Assembly (NCBI GenBank): GCA_033722135.1
Contig: JAWVZO010000075.1
Location: 1-11,298, forward strand
From: QNFN01 sp033722135
Lineage (GTDB): Bacteria > Pseudomonadota > Gammaproteobacteria > QNFN01
Length of the DNA stretch: 11,298 bases
Direction: 5' to 3'
Every line of letters starts with the position of its first letter. The first letter of the stretch is position 1. The notes beneath the pieces are model-generated. The model did not search any database. It was not told the DNA's origin and saw nothing but the letters and a program-made list of their open reading frames with translations. A program made the position numbers and the translations under genes. Shown in pieces: positions 7,565 through 11,298 of this stretch.

Positions 7565-7589
7565 CGAACCCGGCCAGGGGCCGGGTTCG
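7565..7589. terminator. Stem-loop between convergent genes, probable bidirectional terminator
   Basis: An 11-bp perfect stem (CGAACCCGGCC at 7565-7575 with GGCCGGGTTCG at 7579-7589) has a 3-nt loop. It sits 6 nt after the methyltransferase stop and 24 nt beyond the rpmG stop on the other strand. Read on the - strand the stem is followed by TCGTTTC, a weak U-tract. Read on the + strand there is no U-tract. Position between two gene ends supports a shared terminator; the poor U-tracts keep confidence moderate. Confidence 0.6.
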
Positions 7590-7613
7590 GGGAGCACGGT
7601 TCGCCGCGGGCGG

Positions 7614-7769
7614 TTACTTGATCTTGGCTTCCTTGTAGATCACGTGCTTGCGCACCACCGGATCGAACTTCTTGATCTGCATCTTTTCCGGCATGTTCCG
7701 CTTGTTCTTGTCGGTGGTGTAGAAGTGGCCGGTGCCGGCACTCGAGACGAGTCGGATCTTGTCGCGCAT
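7614..7769 (-). CDS. rpmG: Large ribosomal subunit protein bL33
   Basis: This is a 51-residue, lysine-rich protein (starts MRDKIRLVSSAGTGHFYTT, ends YKEAKIK) that matches bL33 of the 50S subunit over its full length. It contains no cysteine, so it is the zinc-free (C-minus) form, as in E. coli. It is the second gene of rpmB-rpmG. Its ribosome site GAGGAGG (complement of 7778-7784) overlaps the rpmB stop, with 8 nt to the ATG, which favours coupled translation. It has no unusual features. Confidence 0.97.
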   Translation of the reverse strand: MRDKIRLVSSAGTGHFYTTDKNKRNMPEKMQIKKFDPVVRKHVIYKEAKIK

Positions 7770-7782
7770 GGTGCGTGCCTCC

Positions 7783-8019
7783 TCAGACCTTGTGCCCGGC
7801 CGCGCGCAGGTCGGCGAGCACGGTGTCAATGCCCTTCTTGTCGATGATGCGCATCGCCTTCGACGAGACGCGCAGCTTGACCCAGCGCTGCTCGCTGTCG
7901 ACCCAGAACCGGTGGGTGTGCAGGTTCGGCAGGAAGCGCCGGCGCGTCTTGTTGTGGGCGTGGGAGACGTTGTTCCCGCTGACCGGCCGCTTGCCGGTGA
8001 CCTGGCAGACTCTGGACAT
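7783..8019 (-). CDS. rpmB: Large ribosomal subunit protein bL28
   Basis: The 78-residue protein starts MSRVCQVTGKRP and contains NKTRRRFLPNLHTHRFWV and DKKGIDTVL, diagnostic of proteobacterial bL28, a 50S protein. A single cysteine (Cys5) and no CxxC pairs indicate the non-zinc form. It is the first gene of a two-gene operon with rpmG (13-nt gap). An AGGAA ribosome site lies about 10 nt upstream of the ATG, and a good promoter lies about 60-85 nt upstream. The length is the same as in E. coli. Confidence 0.98.
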   Translation of the reverse strand: MSRVCQVTGKRPVSGNNVSHAHNKTRRRFLPNLHTHRFWVDSEQRWVKLRVSSKAMRIIDKKGIDTVLADLRAAGHKV

Positions 8020-8076
8020 CGCTGTAGTTCCTGGAGATGGCCCTGGCCGGCCAATCGTGCCGGCGAAAGAGGCGAA

Positions 8077-8105
8077 TTTATATCAGGACCGGCCGGGACT
8101 TGCAA
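8077..8105 (-). promoter_or_regulatory. Sigma70-type promoter for rpmB-rpmG
   Basis: On the - strand, -35 TTGCAA (8100-8105) and -10 TATAAA (8077-8082) are separated by exactly 17 nt. The -10 matches consensus at 5 of 6 positions and the -35 at 4 of 6. The A/T-rich -10 stands out sharply in a GC-rich background and lies about 57 nt upstream of the rpmB start, in the only sizeable gap before it (8020-8155). Good spacing, sequence and location support it. Confidence 0.68.
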
Positions 8106-8155
8106 GACGAGGCGTTGCCGGAGAGCCGGTGTGGCGCGGCCTGCCCGCCGTCCGG

Positions 8156-8830
8156 CTAGAGCAGGCCGCGCTCGGCGAGCGAGACCGGTTCCCCGTCGCC
8201 GACGACGAAGTGGTCGAGCAGGCGCACGTCCACCAGCGCCAGAGCGTCGCGCAGCCGCACGGTGACCGCCGCGTCCGCGGCACTCGGTTCGGCGACCCCG
8301 CTCGGATGGTTGTGGGCGACGATCAGCGCTGCGGCGTTGCGCGCCAGGGCGCGACGCACCACCTCGCGCGGATGGACGGTCGCGCCATCGAGCGTGCCGA
8401 CCGCGAGCTCCTCGCACTCGAGGACCCGGTGGCGGTTGTCGAGGAACAGGCCGAGGAAGACCTCCCGGTCGAGGTGACGCAGGCGGCTGGCGAGGAACCG
8501 GCGCGTCAGGTCCGGCGAGGTCAGCGCGTCGCCCCGGGCGAGGTCCTCCTGGAGATGGCGCCGGGCGAGCTCGAGGACGGCGGCGAGCTGGGCGAACTTC
8601 GCCGCGCCGAGGCCGCGGCGGGCGCAGATCCGGTCCCGCCCGGCCTCGAGCAGGCCGCGCAGGCCGCCGAATTCGGCGAGCAGGTCGCGGGCGAGGTCGA
8701 CGGCGCTACGCCCGGCGCAACCCGTGCGCAGGAAGATCGCGAGCAGCTCTGCATCGGAGAGCGTACCGGCGCCGCGGGCGAGGAGTTTCTCCCGCGGACG
8801 CTCCGCCGCGGGCCAGTCGTGGATCGGCAT
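8156..8830 (-). CDS. radC: RadC family JAMM/MPN-domain protein (UPF0758)
   Basis: The protein has 224 residues, against about 222 for E. coli RadC. An N-terminal helix-hairpin-helix-like part (to about residue 100, including GLGAAKFAQL at 73-82) is followed by an MPN domain. The JAMM metal motif H-x-H-x7-S-x2-D is intact (His173, His175, Ser183, Asp186, within HNHPSG...SAAD), so a zinc-dependent hydrolase fold is expected. The old DNA-repair assignment is doubtful and the true substrate is unknown. I place the start at 8830 (MPIHDWPAAERPREKLL), which is the usual RadC beginning and has a GGAGG ribosome site (complement of 8835-8839). A longer in-frame extension to 9277 runs antisense through coaBC and is rejected. 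It is divergent from coaBC. Confidence 0.94.
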   Translation of the reverse strand: MPIHDWPAAERPREKLLARGAGTLSDAELLAIFLRTGCAGRSAVDLARDLLAEFGGLRGLLEAGRDRICARRGLGAAKFAQLAAVLELARRHLQEDLARGDALTSPDLTRRFLASRLRHLDREVFLGLFLDNRHRVLECEELAVGTLDGATVHPREVVRRALARNAAALIVAHNHPSGVAEPSAADAAVTVRLRDALALVDVRLLDHFVVGDGEPVSLAERGLL

Positions 8831-8881
8831 CCCACCTCCCTGTGCAATGCCTTGCAGAATACGGATACACTCTAGCCCCAC
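8831..8881. promoter_or_regulatory. Divergent radC/coaBC promoter region with small palindrome
   Basis: A 51-nt gap must carry signals for both directions. For coaBC, TACACT (8866-8871) is a possible -10 placed so close to the ATG that the leader would be only a few bases; no good -35 is seen. For radC, TATTCT on the - strand (complement of 8857-8862) is a possible -10 in front of the GGAGG site. A perfect 5-bp inverted repeat, TGCAA-tgcc-TTGCA (8843-8856), lies between them and could be an operator or chance. The assignments are tentative. Confidence 0.35.
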
Positions 8882-10115
8882 ATGAGTGCCCTGGCCAATC
8901 GCAACATCCTGCTCGGCATCACCGGCGGCATCGCCGCCTACAAGGCGGCCGAGCTGACCCGGCTGCTGGTGACCGCCGGCGCCGAGGTGCGGGTGGCGAT
9001 GACCCCGGCCGCGCAGACCTTCATCACGCCGCTGACCCTGCAGGCGCTCTCCGGCAAGCCGGTGCACACCGACCTCCTCGACCCGGCCGCCGAGGCGGCC
9101 ATGGGGCATATCGAGCTCGCCCGGTGGGCCGACCTGGTGGTCGTCGCGCCGGCCACCGCGGACTTCATCGCCAGGCTGGCCCACGGTCATGCGAACGACC
9201 TGCTGGCCACCCTGTGCCTCGCCACGCGCGCACCGCTCGTGCTCGCCCCGGCGATGAACACGCAGATGTGGCTCCACCCGGCGACCCGGGCCAACTGCGC
9301 GACATTGGTCGAGCGTGGCGCCGAGCTGGTCGGTCCGGGCGAGGGGGACCTCGCCTGCGGCGAGACCGGTCCGGGCCGGATGCTCGACCCGGGAGAGCTG
9401 CTCACCGCGCTGATGGGCCGCGCCGGGGGGCGGCGCGCTGTCCGGTCGCCACGTGCTGGTGACGGCCGGCCCGACGCGCGAGCCGATCGACCCGGTGCGC
9501 TACCTGAGCAACCGCAGCTCGGGCAAGATGGGGTTCGCGGTCGCCCGGGCGGCGGCACGCGCCGGCGCGCGGGTCACGCTCGTCGCCGGTCCAGTCGCGC
9601 TGCCGACGCCGCCGGGCGTGGCGCGCGTCGACGTCGAGAGCGCGGCCGAGATGCACGACGCGGTCCGCGACGCGCTCGACGACGTCGACATCTTCGTCGC
9701 CACCGCGGCGGTCGCCGACTACCGTCCCGCCCGGACGGCCGCGGAGAAGATCAAGAAGGACGCGACCTCGCTCGGTCTCGACCTCGAGCGGACCGCTGAC
9801 ATCCTCGCCGACGTGGCCGCGCGCGACGGCGGCCCGTTCACTGTCGGGTTCGCGGCCGAGACGCACGACGTGGCCGACTACGCCCGCGCCAAGCTCGAGG
9901 CGAAGCACCTGGACATGATCGCGGCCAACCGCGTCGGGGACGGGCTCGCCTTCGGCACCGAGGACAACGAACTGGAACTCTTCTGGCCCGGCGGGGGCGT
10001 TCGCCTCGACCGCGCGTCCAAGCAGGAACTGGCCCAACGACTGATCGCGGAGATCGCCGAGCGCTACCATGCCACACGAGGTCAAGGTCAAGATTCTCGA
10101 CCCGCGGGTCGGTGA
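8882..10115 (+). CDS. coaBC: CoaBC: phosphopantothenoylcysteine decarboxylase / phosphopantothenate-cysteine ligase, frame broken
   Basis: CoaBC makes 4'-phosphopantetheine for coenzyme A: CoaB joins cysteine to phosphopantothenate using CTP, and FMN-dependent CoaC decarboxylates the product. The CoaC part reads in one frame from 8882: LLGITGGIAAYK (10-21), catalytic His76 in GHIEL, PAMNTQMW (123-130, Asn126) and Cys159 in GDLACGETGPGRM. The CoaB part reads in the +1 frame, joining near GRHVLVTAGPTREPIDPVRY and containing SNRSSGKMG, AAVADYRPA and EKIKKD. The switch falls on six G at 9425-9430. Removing one G gives an uninterrupted 410-residue protein (E. coli about 406) with linker AGGGALSGRHVLV. 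As sequenced, the first ORF runs on to 9799 with nonsense and the second opens at GTG 9453. The gene is essential in most bacteria, so an indel error is likelier than loss. Its end overlaps dut by 47 nt. Confidence 0.9.
9425..9430 (+). other. G6 run at the coaBC frame break
   Basis: The context is GCC-GGG-GGG-CGG in the CoaC frame. With five G it reads GCC-GGG-GGC-GGC-GCG-CTG and continues straight into CoaB. Productive decoding of the given sequence needs skipping one base (+1); a -1 slip here enters the third, non-coding frame. In the CoaB frame the preceding stop is TGA at 9411-9413 and the first start is GTG 9453, with no ribosome site before it. This argues against a cleanly split, independently translated CoaB. 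Confidence 0.8.
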
Positions 10116-10527
10116 CACCATCCCGCTGCCCCACTATGCAACGGACGGCTCGGCCGGCCTCGACCTGCGCGCCTGCGTCGAGGGCCCGCTCGAGATGGCG
10201 CCCGGGACGACGCACTTGATCCCGACCGGCATCGCCATCCACCTCGACGACCCGGGGTTGGCGGCGATGCTGCTGCCCCGCTCGGGCCTCGGGCACAAGC
10301 ACGGCATCGTGCTCGGCAATCTCGTCGGCCTGATCGACAGCGACTACCAGGGACAGCTGTTCGTCTCCTGCTGGAACCGCTCCGGGGAGTCCTTTACCAT
10401 CGGCGTCGGGGAACGCATCGCCCAGATGGTCATCGTCCCGGTGGTCCACGCGAACTTCACCGTCGTGGACGACTTCGAGACCAGCAGCCGTGGCGATGGC
10501 GGCTTCGGTCATTCGGGCCGGCACTGA
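10069..10527 (+). CDS. dut: Deoxyuridine 5'-triphosphate nucleotidohydrolase (dUTPase)
   Basis: A 152-residue trimeric dUTPase, the same length as the E. coli enzyme, converts dUTP to dUMP and diphosphate, keeping uracil out of DNA and feeding dTMP synthesis. All five signature motifs are visible: GSAGLDLRA (27-35), PRSGLG (70-75), GLIDSDYQG (87-95, with catalytic Asp90), ERIAQM (115-120) and the C-terminal RGDGGFGHSG (141-150) that closes over the active site. The start at 10069 is fixed by similarity of the N-terminus (VKVKILDPRVGD) and places the first 47 nt inside the end of coaBC. Translation is probably coupled to CoaB. It is followed after 14 nt by the algC-like gene, giving the familiar coaBC-dut-algC order. 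Confidence 0.97.
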   Translation: MPHEVKVKILDPRVGDTIPLPHYATDGSAGLDLRACVEGPLEMAPGTTHLIPTGIAIHLDDPGLAAMLLPRSGLGHKHGIVLGNLVGLIDSDYQGQLFVSCWNRSGESFTIGVGERIAQMVIVPVVHANFTVVDDFETSSRGDGGFGHSGRH

Positions 10528-10541
10528 GCGGAACCAACAAC

Positions 10542-11298
10542 ATGAAACTGCCCAGCATCCCGAAACCCTCGCTGAAGCGGAGCAAGGGTGCCGAAGAGGG
10601 GACGGCGCCGGAAGGCAAGTCGAAAGCGAAGAAGGCGTCCAAGCCGAAGAAGCCTGCGGGTCCCGGCGGGCTGCGTCTCCTCCACTTCGGCGTGCCGATC
10701 GCCGTCGCCGCCGCTCTGTTCTTCGCCGCCGTTCCCGCGACCGTCTGGTTCCTCGGTGCGGAAGCGGCCCGCGGCACCCTGGACTCCCGCAGCGAGAGCG
10801 CGGCGAGCGCGGTGCGCGCCCAGGTCGTGGCACGCCTCGCCACGGTCGAGGCGACCGCGGACACGGTCGCCGCGGCCACGATCGATGCGGCGCTTTTCGA
10901 GCGTGATCGCGCGGGCGAACTGGAGGCGCGTGCCGAGGCCCTGAAGGGGCTCTTCCCCGAGGCCAAGAGGGTGCGCCTGCTGCCGGCGGGCTACGACGTC
11001 CTCGAACCCGACGCCGATCCCCCCGTCAGCTACGCCGACCTCGAGCAGTTCGACACGGTCACGCGCGAGCCCGGCAAGCGCTACCCGCTCGAGGTCTACC
11101 AGTTCGGCACGCCGCAGGCCCACCTCAACGTGGTGCGCGCCGTGACCGCCGGGGAGGGGGAAACGGCCGAGACCCGCGGCCTGCTCGTGGTCAGCTACGA
11201 TTCCGCCCTGGCGCGCCAGGCCCTGCGTTCCGCGAGCGGGATCGCCGGCTACGCCGAGCTGGTGCAGATCGCCGGCGGCAAGCAACTGGTGCTCGCCG
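10542..11298 (+). CDS. N-terminal part of a membrane-anchored protein, probably long-form AlgC phosphomannomutase/phosphoglucomutase (3' end cut off)
   Basis: The frame is open from ATG 10542 to the window's right edge (252 codons) with no stop. A Lys/Pro/Ala-rich cytoplasmic head (1-44) is followed by one membrane helix (about 49-71), an Ala/Glu/Arg-rich, probably helical stretch (about 75-145) and a mixed alpha/beta region expected outside the cytoplasm. No catalytic phosphohexomutase motif is within the visible part. The identification rests on position: coaBC-dut is followed by algC in many gammaproteobacteria, and the long AlgC forms carry just such an N-terminal membrane/sensor-like extension before the enzyme domains. 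AlgC makes mannose-1-P and glucose-1-P for exopolysaccharide and LPS. If the downstream sequence lacks that domain, this would instead be an unrelated single-pass membrane protein. Confidence 0.65.
   Translation, partial: MKLPSIPKPSLKRSKGAEEGTAPEGKSKAKKASKPKKPAGPGGLRLLHFGVPIAVAAALFFAAVPATVWFLGAEAARGTLDSRSESAASAVRAQVVARLATVEATADTVAAATIDAALFERDRAGELEARAEALKGLFPEAKRVRLLPAGYDVLEPDADPPVSYADLEQFDTVTREPGKRYPLEVYQFGTPQAHLNVVRAVTAGEGETAETRGLLVVSYDSALARQALRSASGIAGYAELVQIAGGKQLVLA

Noticed and set aside
7775..8875. 366-codon open frame on the + strand across rpmB and radC
   Set aside because: It is a shadow of bL28 and RadC on the other strand, low-complexity, and crosses a promoter region.
8831..9277. 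N-terminal extension of RadC on the - strand (about 149 extra residues)
   Set aside because: It is antisense to CoaC coding sequence. RadC of normal length starts at 8830 with a ribosome site directly before it.
9425..9430. Programmed -1 ribosomal frameshift at the G run
   Set aside because: A -1 slip would enter the third frame, not the CoaB frame; only +1 or -2 would restore it. Six G is also short for efficient transcriptional slippage.
9431..9799. C-terminal continuation of the CoaC reading frame
   Set aside because: The translation turns Arg/Gly-rich and unrelated to any family right after the G6 run, while the +1 frame carries perfect CoaB motifs. It is an out-of-frame artefact.

Overview
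The window looks like a chromosomal stretch of a very GC-rich gammaproteobacterium. The clearest marker is the block rpmG-rpmB / radC / coaBC-dut-(algC-like). From memory, this order is typical of gammaproteobacteria such as Pseudomonas and the Chromatiales-type lineages. L28, L33 and Dut also read like their E. coli counterparts. I cannot name the genus. I see no tRNA, rRNA, CRISPR array, insertion sequence or prophage gene, and no stretch over 300 bases lacks a gene.

Layout. (1) Bases 1-1897, + strand: the 3' part of a LivF-type ABC ATPase, then a phenylacetate-CoA-ligase-like AMP-forming enzyme. This is probably the tail of an uptake-and-activation operon for an organic acid. (2) Bases 2050-6715, + strand: a tightly packed, translationally coupled run of ABC-2 type ATPase, six-helix permease, GldG-like membrane-anchored protein, DUF4340-like protein and then mutM. 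The first four look like one membrane complex of unknown substrate, and mutM shares their transcription unit. (3) Bases 6780-7559, +: a SAM-dependent methyltransferase whose GTG start lies inside a strong hairpin. (4) Bases 7614-8019, - strand: rpmB-rpmG with a good sigma70-type promoter, converging on the methyltransferase across a stem-loop. (5) Bases 8156-8830, - strand: radC, divergent from coaBC. (6) Bases 8882-11298, + strand: coaBC, dut (overlapping coaBC by 47 nt) and the first 252 codons of a membrane-anchored protein that is probably the long form of AlgC phosphomannomutase/phosphoglucomutase.

Most genes are ordinary housekeeping genes. The clearest anomaly is in coaBC. The reading frame breaks at a run of six G (9425-9430), exactly between the CoaC decarboxylase and CoaB synthetase domains. 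Removing one G restores a perfect 410-residue CoaBC, so a sequence error is the leading explanation, but a real split is not excluded. The least characterised content is the Gld-like ABC/DUF4340 module coupled to mutM. I see no convincing new defence or mobile system here.
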